This document shows, piece by piece, positions 1 through 12,636 of a DNA stretch of 64,000 nucleotides. The notes under the pieces are model-generated. The model saw nothing but the letters and a program-made list of their open reading frames with translations, did not search any database and was not told the DNA's origin. This stretch comes from Aspidiotus rigidus. Lineage: Eukaryota; Arthropoda; Insecta; Hemiptera; Diaspididae. Positions within the stretch are counted from its first letter, which is position 1. Each line of letters begins with the position of its first letter. The stretch is taken from NCBI GenBank assembly GCA_035079385.1, contig JAVHKY010000052.1, positions 6,510,001-6,574,000 on the forward strand. The letters are read 5' to 3'. The translations under genes and the position numbers were made by a program.

Positions 1-49
1 AGGTGTGGTTATTTTTATGCGTTATTGCATTTTGATTGTCTCATTCTGT

Positions 50-480
50 CGTTTTATCCGCAAGTTTATGTAACCGAGATGGGGTAACCCGTCGGTTTAC
101 TGCCATACTTGGAGTAAGAGGCGAGTAAGAATGATGGCGAGGGACTTTTTGTACTTCTTGGACTTGAAAATATTTTAAACTGTTGGACTTGGAATTATTC
201 TCCAATTGTTGGACTTTGAAATATTTTCATACTTCTCGGACTTGTAATAAAGTTTTTCATTTTTAATTCTTGGACTTGGAAATATTTTCAACTGTTGGAC
301 TTTGAAAGGAATATTCTCAACTGTTGGACTTTGAAATATTTTCAAATTGTGGAACTTCAAAATATTAACAACTAGATTTTTCGAGGATAAGAAGTTATTA
401 AGATATCTGAGATGGAAATTAACTGAAAAGCGAAAAGTTTGAAGCGAAAAGCGGTGACATTTTTTGGAAGTGAAAAGCAA
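50..480 (-). repeat. Terminal repeat block of the THAP/DDE transposon family, inverted copy
   Basis: About nine degenerate copies of a 20-24 bp unit built on ttggactttgaaatatt lie between 150 and 370, preceded by tgtaaccgagatgg at 71-84. The same block in reverse complement lies at 52030-52255, just after the DDE transposase remnant, including the matching catactcggagtagg and tgtaaccgggatgg segments. I infer that positions 1-480 are the end of another copy of that transposon, in the opposite direction. No coding part of the element was recognised next to it. Confidence 0.6.
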
Positions 481-1849
481 AGCAAATGTTGGAAAAGCAA
501 AAAGTATAAACTATATAGCAGAAGTATTTCAATTTTGCGCTTTTTAGTGAAACAAACGACGATCAGAAAAATTTATTGGATTTTTGACGAGTCTCTCTTG
601 ACTGAAATAAAGAAAAATTAATATTATAATCCGATTCAGGCCGACCCTGATACTATGTCGCCCGCGACATAGCTTGTTTATAGTTGATGGAAAGTAATTA
701 TCACGAAATTTGAAATAAATATTCTCTCCTAAATAACTATCGATTGTCATATTTGTACCAGATTATGCTAGAATGTTACTGTGTATGCAGTGTTTGTTTT
801 GTAGGTTGACATTCTTAGCGGTCATATTCGTATTTTTCATCGAAATTTTTAATAATATAGAATAGATACAATTTGTTGGGTCTACACTGTGCTTATGATT
901 GTTGGATTCTTGGATAAAAACGCTTCACCTGCTTGAAGTAGAAACGGATCAATCGAATAAAGATGGGAACGCGTTATGGGATTTTTCAAAGGCTCTTAAT
1001 TACCTGTGTTCATCTTCAAAATGAATTATCTTCTCTTCCATTTCAAAGAATTCAACAATTTTTTGTTCGTATTTCAATACGTTATTGAGAAATTTGTATG
1101 TAAAGGAGGTACATGTACTAGTTAGGTACAATTTTTTGTTCAAATTTCAATGTTTGAAGACAAGGTATGTTTCCATGTCTGGTTTTTATCCTAAAAAAAG
1201 ATGAGTGAATTTATCAAAATTTTACTGTAACTTCGAAATTTATTGTTGCCGGTAAGTCATAAGTTGACTGAGAATCACCTCCTAGAATATCCTCGTCGGA
1301 TAGAAAGAATTCGTTATTCTCCGTAAACAAATTCATTACATTGAATGGTATTACGTATTGAATTTTTATTCTTAACAAATGTACAACAATAATCAATTAT
1401 TCAAAATATGGACACTGACAGACAATTGAAGACTGAAGAATAATTCAACTACTCGTCGTACTCGAACTCCAATTTAACAGTACAAACCACGTGGTACAAA
1501 CCTATTGTTAAAATGTTGTCGGTTTTCGGACGCACGTTGGAAACAAATAACAGATCGCGCCAGATGTTAAGACGTGGGTGTAACAGAGAGGGATGTATGT
1601 TCTGCATAATTCCAATCCGTACCTATTTCGACCGATGTTTCAGTTTCAACGGTTTCAACGTTTCACACCCTATGTATGAAATTTCATTCTTTCTTCATCA
1701 GTGTGGTCGTCTTATGCGTTGAATTTTCATTCTTTTTCTATCAGTGCGGTCATGTTATGCTTATTAAAATTTTGTTAATAATGTAAACATTTTCTTTTTC
1801 GTAATATTATTATTCTTTTTTTATCAGCTGCTAATTTCTCGTCGTTCAT
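481..1849. other. No recognised gene; AT-rich non-coding DNA
   Basis: Only short open frames without recognisable motifs occur here. The stretch 1600-1655 recurs in inverted orientation at about 39040-39095 (shared ggtacggattggaattatgc), so it belongs to a dispersed repeat. Confidence 0.4.
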
Positions 1850-2390
1850 CGTAAGTAACTTATTTCAATAATTTATTTAATTTTGTCGATTCTAAGAATC
1901 AATACTCTTCCAATACTATTACTTTCAGCAAACAACGGATTTGACGACCAATGCAGCGAGCATTAGATGTAATACATATGATTCTACATGGCTCAACTTC
2001 CCGCATACACGAACATACAAAACGATTGACGAAATTATGCCGGATTGAAGTATCGGATTCGATATTACCTACAGCAAATCAGTTCTGGTACAGGAACACG
2101 TATGTCCATGGTTTGTAATAATTAGTAAGTTATTTCAATAATTCAAAGGATCGATATTCTTTCATCACTTTTAACAAACAAATCGTGCGATACAGACAGT
2201 CGTTCGGATTTGATAACCAATGAGATGTAATATCCATTTATGGCCTAAGTGCACGCGTACACGAAATGCAAAATGCTTGACAAAATTATACGAGATGAAT
2301 GTATCGGGTACGATATTATCAACACGCATAGTTTTAGTACACAAACACGTACGTTCAAAAAGTGTTTCAAAATGTAGGTAGCTCGTAAGC
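1850..2390 (+). repeat. Tandem pair of diverged ~275-bp segments
   Basis: The unit from 1850 to 2124 is followed directly by a diverged second copy from 2125 to about 2390. Shared landmarks in order are gtaagt..ttatttcaataatt, acaacggatttgacgaccaatg (second copy cggatttgataaccaatg), acacgaa-atacaaaa and tgacgaaattat. The first copy contains a 57-codon ATG frame at 1951-2124 (MQRALDVIHMILHG start); the second copy carries stops in the same place. Both start with a GTAAGT that looks like a splice donor. I do not recognise the encoded peptide, so this may be a duplicated gene fragment or a non-coding repeat. Confidence 0.45.
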
Positions 2391-5300
2391 TTACAAAAGT
2401 CATTGGTAATTGGCCTGTGATGTAAAGTATTGATTGTAATCCTTGAATTAAAGATGAAAATGCATACCTTCATGCCTACGGTATCAATAGCAAGGAAGAA
2501 GATGACGAGCACGTCTACGGCGAAGTTGGAGACACAGAGATGGACGTACATGGTGAGGAAGCCAAATTGAGCAACGCCGTTCATACCACAAAAATAAGCA
2601 CTCTATTGAACTTCACTCAATTGATTTGATAACGATCTGCAGTATTTTTTGTTGACTCGGAACGGCCGAAGGAAAAACATCACACCTTCATATCAATGCG
2701 CAGGGGTTGCAATGTCGTTTATAGGAAGTGAGTTTGAAAATATAAAACGTCCAACAAGGAAGCCTTCAATTTCATATTGATCCCTAGTCATGGAGTGTGT
2801 TACCGTAGCGCTTCAAGATAGATATGATTATTTTACTACTCGGTTTGTGATTTGATAGGATTTCAAACTTATCAAAGAAGATTGACAAAATCGAACGAAG
2901 AGATGCCCAACGATCTGCTCGATACGAAGAATCGGAGCCACTATGAAGAATGAAAGGAGCTCGCGAAACAGAAAATATCCAAAAACCCAAGAGTTTGAGA
3001 GTGGACAGTAGTTTTCAGGTCGAATTCCAAGACAAAGAAGAAGGAGAATCATTCACCGATGTTTGTGATATCGAGTTTAGGATGAGAGAGACAATCCATC
3101 ACAAGTCCGAGTAAGAAAAGTGAGAAATTCCAAAATCTCATTACCGTTAACTTATTATTTTTCTTTTTATCATTTATATGCGTTCTCCAGAAAATGAAAG
3201 AGTTGAGTTCCTCCGAATTTTGAATGAAAACATGAGCCATGAAGATCACTTTTATTTTATGTTTCTCGTTTTGGGTTGTGATAGAAAATTTCATGACTGG
3301 GTAACTTTTTTGCTAATTTTATTAGATCCCAAGCCTAATCTACAAAACTTGGGTGTTATTCTAAACTATTCACGAATTTTTGCTAAAAAAGAATTTCAGC
3401 TTCTTCTTGAAATCTGGCTCAGTGAGAATATTTCTAGTACCATTCAAGGGTCAACAGTCGGTCTCTCTTGATCGCGTTCATTCATCAATTTCAGTTCAAC
3501 TTATTGAAACTCCTATCTTTGATAGTCTTTGGTATGGATAATGACGAGGATAATTTTTCAACACACACTCCACCTCGTCAGTGGTCGATTTTACTCCTCG
3601 CATTTGCGAGTTTTCAACGATTTTGTTTTCTTTTTTATTTCGTCTGTTCAATAATATTTATTTATTGATCGATGCATCTACAACGCTGACAAAATTTTGA
3701 TGAGCAATTCTAATTGGTTTTTCAGTCCTGCTGAGCTGTTTGCAATGCCAATCAACGACTAAATATTAATTCGTTATTATCCAATTTTTTCAGTTTTGAG
3801 TCAACTAATCTTGAAAATTTTATGTTAATTTGATTATTTCATGACGTTAATATCTCATTCTTTTCAATATACGGTAACTGGTTTCTTACCTCAAGTCTTC
3901 AGAAGATAACAATACAGATTGTGGTAAAGATTCTTTTTCTTTATTGTTGAGAAATTATGCTGGTTTCAGCCAATCAATTGGAATATCTTCCTCCTTTCTC
4001 CAATTTTTATTTGGTACCATTCTTTTGATTATTTAATCACTCGAAAAGGTCTTTTGTATGGTGTTTCAAACGGGCGTTGGACTCTTCCCACTCTTAGGTA
4101 AACATGTGTTGCGTCCTTGAGATTTGGATAGCCAAATATTTTTTCTTTCTTTCGCAGATGTTGAGGTACTAGACGTGAATTTTGGAGAACTTGGCAAGTT
4201 CCCAAAGCAAGCTCCGCACAAGATATCCCTGAATTGCCTTCAGGGGCGGCGCGAAGTCCCAATAATACAGCAAGTAGCAGTGTCAATCAGTTGGTTTTTC
4301 CTTATTCAAGGCTGCATTCGAGAGACAGTGAATTATTATTTCTTGTATTTTATTTGAATTATTTATTGTTTGTATTGTCATTATCTCAATTATTTCAAGT
4401 ATGAAATCAACCTTTTCAGGACTTCCTAGATCTATGAGGACTAACTTGATGATGACCATACAGTCAGCAATGTCTACCACAAGAAAATTGGTTACAACGC
4501 AAGTAGTTCAATGGAAGAGAACGTTGACATTTTGATTGATATTCGTGCCACTATTTCACAGATTATAAACTTATTTTGCATGTACTTCTCTTGTAGTCCA
4601 AAATTTCAAGTAAAAATCAAATGAGCCAATAATTGAATAGCATTCCTTATTTTCATTCTCGTCTTTTCTCTCTCAAAAGTTTATTTACTCAGTAAAGTAG
4701 GTAGATAAGATTTCCTATGTTGATAGAAACTTGATTGATATGAAGGTAGTTGACAATGAGAGAAGATATGTCTTTACAAGCCGTAATAAGTGAGATGACA
4801 AATTTTACAGACACAACAGTAGTTCGCTCCAGTATTATACAATCGATTCCAATTGTAATTTACAGTCGGAATAATATTCTTTTCAACTCATGTGGAACAA
4901 GAAAACTATGAAAACCCTCTTTTGCTGTCAGCGAGTGCTCAGGGGATATTCATGTGTCACCCCCTCTAACCTTTACAAATTATGTATATTTTATAAATTA
5001 AGTCCGAACTTTCAATAGTAATTCCACTGAGGTCTGGTTATGAAGGGGTGCTTGTAAGTTCAGATGATGGATATACCAAATTGTGGGAAATCTGATCAAA
5101 ATTTGTGAAATTTAGGGGGGGCATACACAAGCATGTAAAAGTTTAAAAACGTAAAACAATTGAGAACTGAGGCGTGTAGTCCAAATTTTAATACAATGCT
5201 AAAGGAATTTTAAAAGACACAACACAAATTCTGGGGATATCTTGAAGCCCAGCAATGGCGGAAAGTTATACCTGAAAAGCACTCGCAAATGTAGAAATTG

Positions 5301-5460
5301 CAGCACAGAATACACGATCAAATAAAATTAAACCAAAATACACACCCCTCAAACTCAATGGGTTGTACATTTGAAGGAATCATCAAAAACTTGTTGACTG
5401 GGAGCTCACTGCAAATTTTTTAATTGGAGGGATCTAAAATTACCATACACTTATTTTTCG
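2391..5460. other. Unassigned AT-rich DNA
   Basis: Open frames of 60-100 codons occur on both strands, for example 97 codons at 3178-3471 plus. None shows a recognisable domain and they overlap each other. Nothing else was identified. Confidence 0.3.
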
Positions 5461-5506
5461 AGTGTTTTAAAAGAGAAATGATGTCCTTGAAGTCTGGTAG
5501 CACTGA

Positions 5507-6540
5507 TTGGCCGGAGACAAAATTGCGTTAGTAGATATGCTATTAAACGAGAAAGAGGTGACAAAAATGTTTACCCTCTGCAGGGCTACCGGTAAACACA
5601 TAGCTAATTTCCAAGACGAATTCACCAAATTCTCACCTTCCACCCCCAACTCACAGCTCAAAAAAGAAATTGAAAATTTCTTAAAAAACCACCACTCACA
5701 CATCCTTTGTTTTACAGATGGTTCAAAACGTCACAATAAAACTGGGATAGCCTTCTCGATCAATAATTCTCTTTTCAACTTTCAAATACAAAACACCGCC
5801 TCAGTATACACTGCAGAACTTTTCGCGATCCTCAAATGCCTAGAAAAAATAACCACTTTCACTCAAAATAAACATTATCTATCATAATTACAGACTCGTT
5901 ATCATCATTTTCAGCCATCCAAAATATCTTCTCGCAAAACCCCATTATTCAAAGAATCCACACTATCATCAAGATCATAACACAAGCTACATCATCCATA
6001 ACCCTGGTGTGGATTCCTTCACACATCGGACTAAAACAGAGCGATGTAGTAGACAAAGCAGCCAAAGACTCAACCAATTTCAACACCGTGACCCTGTCAT
6101 GGAAAATTCCAGCGTCTGATATCAAAAACCACCACGACCACCGCCCCCCAAAATACTTAAAAAATGGTCTTACCTATGGTCTAACCAACTTGAAAACAAA
6201 CCCCTCCCTATCAAGGCTAACCCTCTCAAACCCACAACTTGCAAATAATCTAGAAATGTCTCTTCAATACAATAGACATAAACCATATTTTTACATGCCC
6301 TGAACATACAACTTCACAAAACTCACTAAACATACCCCACTCTAGAACACAAGCACTCAAAAATGACACCTCATACACAGAACTCATACAATACCTAACC
6401 TCAGCCGAGCTTTTCTCTCTACTTTAAAACCTTTAATTATAGTAAAAATTAGACTGTACCTTTAAAGTTTAATGTAGTAATACTGTGTATCAAGCTAATA
6501 GCCCAAAGCGTAGCTTAAAAGCTTGTAGAATAAAAAAAAC
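5507..6540 (+). pseudogene. Jockey-like non-LTR retrotransposon, RNase H and 3' tail (5'-truncated, frameshifted)
   Basis: This is the C-terminal part of a non-LTR retrotransposon polyprotein. The RNase H domain shows CFTDGS (5707-5725), the YTAELFAIL motif with the conserved Glu, and, after a one-base frameshift near 5875, ITDSLSSFSAI followed by VWIPSHIGLKQSDVVDKAAK, which supplies the last His and Asp. RNase H would remove the RNA strand during target-primed reverse transcription. Downstream coding similarity decays through several stops. The element ends in an A-rich tail near 6530-6545 (aataaaaaaaac), typical of a non-LTR 3' terminus. The upstream reverse transcriptase is absent, as expected of a 5'-truncated copy. 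It is dead: frameshifted and lacking RT and endonuclease. Confidence 0.72.
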
Positions 6541-6594
6541 AAAAGTGATTCAGCACTGACAACGTTCATCATAGAAGCCCTTGTATTTTCAGAT

Positions 6595-7380
6595 GTGATT
6601 GCACTCGATATTAATGTTTTCCATACCTAATTACAATAAGAATTACGCTAGGAATCTAGTACTCCCATGTGTAATCAATGAGTGGAGTAATAGAGTTCCG
6701 CACGCAATTATAATTCGAATTATGGTCGGAATTTCCAAGCTGGATACTTTTCAGTCAACAGAAAATTCATATTTTACAGCTGTTGAGAGGCAGTACAGTG
6801 TTTCTCTCAATTACAATTGTCTGTGGTAGTGCTTTGAAGGATTTCAACCAAGTCTGATGATAATGAATTGAGAATTGACGAATTTTCAATTTTTTCAAAA
6901 CTTTTTGTCAATTCTCTCGCAAGACAGGTAGATATTCTTAATACATCAAGCCGATGTTGTGAGAAATTGTGAAAGAAATTTGATTTTCCTCAAAACGTCT
7001 TATTTGTAAACCAATTTTTTGCAGGTGGTGCGTTATCATAGTGCAAAGGCTACATTTCAACTCTGAACTCTTTCAGCAGCCCCCTTCCCTTCTGAAAATC
7101 ATGTTTTCTATCCGCGCGAGATGACCCAGTCAAAAGTTCCAGTTGCATTTCCGGATGTAATTACACCCGGAATGAATGTCTTCCGTACGTAATTACGCTA
7201 GGAATTTAGTATTTCCATGTGTAATTATGAGTGGAGTAATAGAGTTCCGCACGTAATTACAATTGGAATTATGGTCGGAATTTTCAAGCTGGATACTTTT
7301 CAGTCACCAGAAAATTCAAATTTTACAGGAGTTGAGAGGCAGTACATTATTTCCCTCAATTACTATTGTCTGTATTATTC
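6595..7380. repeat. Direct repeat pair, ~235-bp units about 560 bp apart
   Basis: The unit at 6595-6835 recurs at 7150-7378 with high similarity; both contain gagtggagtaatagagttcc, ggtcggaatt and agctggatacttttcagtca. The interior is rich in short gtaattac/ggaatt motifs that are locally self-complementary. No coding capacity. Such paired copies often mark the ends or internal units of an unclassified element. Confidence 0.6.
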
Positions 7381-8379
7381 ACTGCTGGCCTAGTTGCGGC
7401 AGCTAGTATACCCTAATATACTGTATGCTAAGACAGAGAATCTTGAACTCTCGACCCGATCCAGGCACACAGCCCTATTTAAACCTATTAAAATTTGTTC
7501 ACCGCAACTTGAAGCTTAGTTCAGGCCTAGTTTAAAGCTATATTATAGCGTAACTAGCGGTTGGCGACGCGCCTCCGGCGCGCCTGACCGCTAGCTGTGT
7601 GTTGAGTCGATATCTGTGTTTTATAGGTATCTGTATCTTGTAGGTATGTGTGTTTTGTAGGTATCTTGGAATTCAGATGAATTTTTAAAAAAGAAACAGT
7701 GGATAGAGTTTTGCAAAATTCACAACTATTCAGTTCAAAAATAAGAAAATAGACACCAAAAACTGCGACTGTACTTATAAAAATATATCAAAGTTCCGAG
7801 TCGCACAAAAATAAAATCACCAAATTAAATTTTTTACACACTAATTCACTTGAGAGCTGACTTAACGCGTGAAGCCTGTATTCATCGCAGCAGAATACAG
7901 ACAAATCCATTGACATTTTGCCAGTCCCTAAGAAAACACACGGACAACAGGTAAAAAAAAGGGTAATTTCCGCTAGCCCATACGCAGTGCGCACCGTGTC
8001 TAGACATTGGTTCTTGTATGAGATACCGGATGTAAAATCCTTTATGTAGGTGTTTTTAAAACTGTGAATAAAATAACTTGCTTAGTATGGAAGTACAGCG
8101 AATACTGTAGTCACAAAATTTCCTCCTAAAAATCTGGAACTGGGCTCATTCGAAAGGAAATTACAGGGGCTACAATTTTTGTTCTCTTCAATTTTTCATA
8201 AAAATGAGTTATACTCGAGTTATCATAATAATTCAATTCTCGAAACTGCGCCACTCAACGCGCGTAGGTCTAACGTACATGGCAAGCTACACCACCACGT
8301 TTTTTTATATTGAAAAAAGTCATTGTTTTCGCCCTTTTTTGAAATTACTCAGCACCTCCCCGTCAAATTTTTATTTTTA
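7381..8379. other. No gene seen; GC-rich hairpin at 7556-7600
   Basis: The segment 7395-7560 is rich in ctagtata-type words that recur elsewhere in the window. A short self-complementary GC-rich stretch (gcgcctccggcgcgcc) stands out near 7567-7583. No coding motif was found. Confidence 0.3.
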
Positions 8380-8525
8380 TGAGTCTATGTTCTGCTCTGG
8401 GATGAGGACAATATATCCTGAAAGTTTGAAAGCGATCGGCCCAGTAGTTCTCGAGTTATAAACGGACAGGAGGACGGACGGACAGACGGACAAACTTTCT
8501 GCTTTATATATTAGAGAGAGATATA
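8380..8525 (+). repeat. Dispersed-repeat tail with GGAC tandem motif
   Basis: The segment includes gaaagcgatcggcccagtag, then a short tandem run of ggac/ggacag units (8463-8492) followed by aaactttctgctttatatat. This arrangement is familiar from the 3' ends of interspersed repeats in many animal genomes. No reading frame was recognised, and the parent element could not be named from sequence alone. Confidence 0.4.
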
Positions 8526-11500
8526 CTACTATTATGCTAAGACTAAGAAACTCGGAGACGTAGCCTAGATTTCTGTATCAGCTCAAGGGTTTGAGTTTCC
8601 AAGTCCATCAGGGGAAAGGGGTAACGTAGACTCGCGGATTTCCATAAATGTGGTAGAGTCCAAAAAAATGGTTAAAAATTTCTGGACTCCGCGAAGTAAA
8701 TGCTCGCAGTTCATGATGATATTCTTTTAAATTTTAAAAAATATTTGTCTCGTCAATATGATGTTGAAAGGTCTTTCTTTTCACTCTAAAGGAAAATTGC
8801 TACCTAAATTGTTGATCATTTAAATCCCCCAAATTTTGTCATTGGGTATAATTGAAGTCATAATGTGGACATGATGATATTTTAGGTGCATAATAGGGAC
8901 ATAATACCGGTATTTCTGCCATAGAGATATCAAAATGTTCTACAGAAAACTATGTTACTTGACATAGTTCATGCAACGTCCTGTGAATTCGGAGTCAGTT
9001 TGCTTGGTTTCAAATTGCTTGATTCCTCAATCTGTAATAGGGATCTTGAAATTCTTTGTACATATGTGCCAAATTTCATTCCCAGTTGAGTCAAGGATAA
9101 TAATATATAATGTAGACAATTATTTGCCTTAACTTATTTCATGTAACTTATACAATGAGAGTGACGCTCTTGATGAGTTTTGAATTACTGTGAGATAAAA
9201 AATCGTGAATTACTCATGCGATAAGTATTTTTTTTTCTGCTTGTACGTGCTATTTCTTCTTTCCTTCATTGATACTGAAGAGAAACGCTTACACAAAAAA
9301 GCAATAAAAATGGTGTTCCGATACTATATGAAATAACTTTTATTGCGGTTAAGAAAAAAAAAAGGAAGACGTTCAAGGTAGTCAGACCTCGATTGCTGAA
9401 TAGGCCTAGTTGGTCGTCGCTAGATGTTCTTCATCAACGACGACATTGTAAATATTATTGGCATTGAATTACGCCGCCCTGATCCATGTTTCTCTCAATC
9501 TGGACAAGGGGTGACTTCCTTCGAATCATTTTAACTTTGAAAATCATTCGAGAAGACACAACACCTACTACGCCCATAATATTATATACCCTAGGTCGTT
9601 AAAGATTTTATTTCATAAAACGGGAATATTTTCGAAGACGAACTCTCCGAGTGTAGATTGAAGATGTAGTGAGTTCTGTATCAACTGTTATATCATTACA
9701 GAGGTCTCTCATTGAGAAAATGATACGTAATCGCAAAATATCTGAAAAATAAAGGTCTTTAATCAGTTTGAAATGGTACTCTATCAATGATCAAAACTAG
9801 CGATATATACCTTTGCATGTCTGAGATGTCTGAGAGGTCTTTATTTTTTTATTTCAATTCAAGATCGCAACACAATGTTTTATTAATTTTACCAAAGTCG
9901 TTATTTCGACAATGATCACAATCATGATCAAACCCGTTCAAACCGAAGAATGATAAGAAAATGAAAAAATAACACGAAATTTTCCAGAATCTTAGTGAAA
10001 CTCAAAATACTCGGGTGAAACTTATTATTGGAAAAGTACAGTACCTCATTGTTCTAAGCTATATCACGTTTAAAGACCAATAAAGTTTTTGATGTGGTCC
10101 TGACTACCTCAGACATCTTGTGCTCCTAAACTTCCCTCATTCCTCCGTCAGCTTTTACATTAATACCTGTTGTACCATTTTACTTCAATGGCCAGACGGT
10201 ATCCACCTCATAAATTTGAGCGTTGTTCAGCCACAGCAACAAATTCCTTTAGCCCTTAATGTGCTGGAATTTGCGCGTAAAATTTGATAAATGTATCCCT
10301 ACATAACACGAATATCAAAAAAAAATAGGAAAAGTTGGTAAAAAATTCACTTCCACCCCTTTCATTTTTGCAGGGACCCTATGTGCCAAAAATGTCACAT
10401 AGGACATTACGGTTGTTGGGTGTAAAGCATAAGTGTCATGTTTTCACAAGCGGAGAAGTAGTTTGTGCTCATTTTATCACACCAAACAAGATTGTTTTGT
10501 AAGTTATAGGAGTTCCTTTCAGAACAATGCCTAAAATTAGTTTTCCCAAGGTATTGTACAAGTTTAATTTTAGTGTCATTCGAACAAAAGTGCTATTTTA
10601 TTACGAACGGATATTTTTTGGACCTTCTTTGACGCGTGGCGCGATTGACTGGCCCAAGGAGCGGGGTTTAGGTAACTTCTGAAAGTCCCACCACCAACCA
10701 CCTTTCACCTCCTCATGACCTCCTTATCAAATGGTTTACTTTAAATGTACTGTTGAATCGGAAAATATAACCTGTATTATCACTCGGCTACTCTGACGAT
10801 AAGAATCAAGAGTATTGTCAATACCGGTACTAAACACTCACGACGGTATTTGCTAAAACTTCATCTGGGAACCAAGAAAAAGGCTGGCAAATAAAGCTTC
10901 ACGCTATTAATAACAATATTGAACACTAAAACATGATTTCTTCTAATATCGGCGAATCAGAGGTGAATATAGCTGTAAGTTAGGCGATGAATTTGAAAGC
11001 GAACGGAGTTTTTCATATGGAAGGGTGTGGTATTGTCTTAAATGAAAACTGTTCTAGGTCCTGGTTTGGACCCATCCGCACAGTAAAGCAAATGGAAGGA
11101 CAATTCTGTTGAAATAATTTTGTTGATTTGTCGTTGGTAAGTATATGATTTGAGCTATTTTAGGGATTTCTGTGAGAGCGAGACAAATGTCGAGGATAGG
11201 AGTTGGCTGCCAAGGGAGGTGTGCTCATTCTTGTGTCAGGTCGTTTTCTCAAAAAGAAATTTTATGAAAACCCCTGTGCCATTGAGAATATTCAAGAAGA
11301 AAAATTCTCTCCCCTCTAAAAAGACGGCGATGCTGCACAGTCGTCGTTACAATGGGCTGGATTTATTGAAATACTCTTCCATCCAAGGAAAAAAAATGAG
11401 CCGTAAGGGGGCGGGGTTGCAGAAATTTTTTCTTGGGCTCTCTTTTTTTCTACAGAGCTAGTTTGCTATCAAGCATCACGATAAAGTAGGAACCTGTATA

Positions 11501-11600
11501 TATTTCCTCTTTCAGAGAAAACCGCGCTCAGTGAACTCGCTTGAAAAATGATCCTTTCTTTCCTGTTTTAGAGAGTACTTAATTTTGGAAGTAAAACTTT
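8526..11600. other. No recognised gene or element
   Basis: AT-rich sequence on both strands with only short open frames. A gtgccaaaaatgtcacatagg segment at 10391-10411 resembles the TIR of the small element at 20124-20504, so part of this interval may be a decayed relative. Confidence 0.3.
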
Positions 11601-11603
11601 TAA

Positions 11604-11931
11604 CAGGGAACCTGTTTTATGGGGGGCTTTTTGAGAAATTTGCGTCCAGCAAAAAACTTTGAAAAATTTCGACTCTCGAGCTATATATGATAGGAGGGGG
11701 ACTTGGAAAAATTTCGACTCTCGAGCCATATATGATAGGAGAGGGACTTGGAAAAAATGTAGACTCTCGAGCTACCATATATAGCTCGAGATAGACAAAT
11801 TTAGACTCTCAAACTATATTATACTAGCCTTATAGTAGGTCTAGGCGTTCTTTATGCTAGCTTTATCTAGGCCTAGGCTTCCTTGAATTCTCAATACCAA
11901 TACCCATTTGACTCATAAAACAGGTTCCCTG
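11604..11931. mobile_element. Short TIR element, copy 1 (CAGGGAACCTGTTTTAT termini)
   Basis: The ends are inverted repeats: cagggaacctgttttatg at 11604-11621 and its reverse complement at 11914-11931. The interior holds about three copies of a 46-bp tandem unit (aatttcgactctcgag with ggagggggacttgg) at 11660-11790. A second element with the same termini and similar ggagggggact interior lies at 60131-60734. Sequence to the right of both copies is also related (ttaac..gttaa hairpin), so the true boundary may be further out. It is non-coding and therefore non-autonomous. The CAGGG start resembles hAT ends, but no 8-bp duplication was found. Confidence 0.6.
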
Positions 11932-12620
11932 CGTTCCTCGTTTAACTTCGTTAAGGAAGCCGTCGTTTTTTGTACGCTCGTATGAAGGGCCTGTTCTCTA
12001 CTATAAAGGGGAACAATTCTATGAGAAATCGTTCCGTGAAAAACGTTTGCCAATCGCTGTCCGTCGAGAATTTTTTCTTTTCCTCTCCTACCCTTCGTGA
12101 AACTACGAAAATTTTGACTCTTGTATTATACAAACAAAAATTGTAGAATAATTTTATCTCAAATTTCTACACTTTGATTGGTTTTCACGGATTGGGGAAA
12201 GACGTGTTGCTGTATGCGTATGATCGGTACCTTTTTTTTACCAATCTCATGCCCGCAGCAAGATTGCTCCTTCCGTATTGTGCACATTCTCCGAAAAAGC
12301 TATCAGATAACATGCATTCAGCAATCACACGAATTCGATGTAACAAAAAGAAAATCCGGAATTGATGAAATCGTTCTTTAAATACGCTGAGACGTAAAGA
12401 AAACTAAAAGAATCAATCATTTCTAACTCAAACCAACCAGGTTCTATACCTCCTGAAGTCGATAAAAAAACTGAATTCTAATACGCATCAGAAAAAAAGA
12501 CAAAAAACCACGAAGGATTGAAGCAAAGAAAATATAACAATCAGTTCCAACCCTACGATAGTGTCTTGCCATAGTACTGGCAAAGCTTTAGTAGGGAGGG
12601 ACTAGATACGTAGAAATAAC
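11932..12620. other. No recognised gene
   Basis: Short frames only; no motif support. Confidence 0.3.
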
Positions 12621-12636
12621 CTTTTTATCAGAATAG

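Noticed and set aside
9320..10120. Possible inverted pair ggtagtcag / ctgactacc
   Set aside because: Only about 10-12 bases match, with no extended pairing or duplication; consistent with chance.
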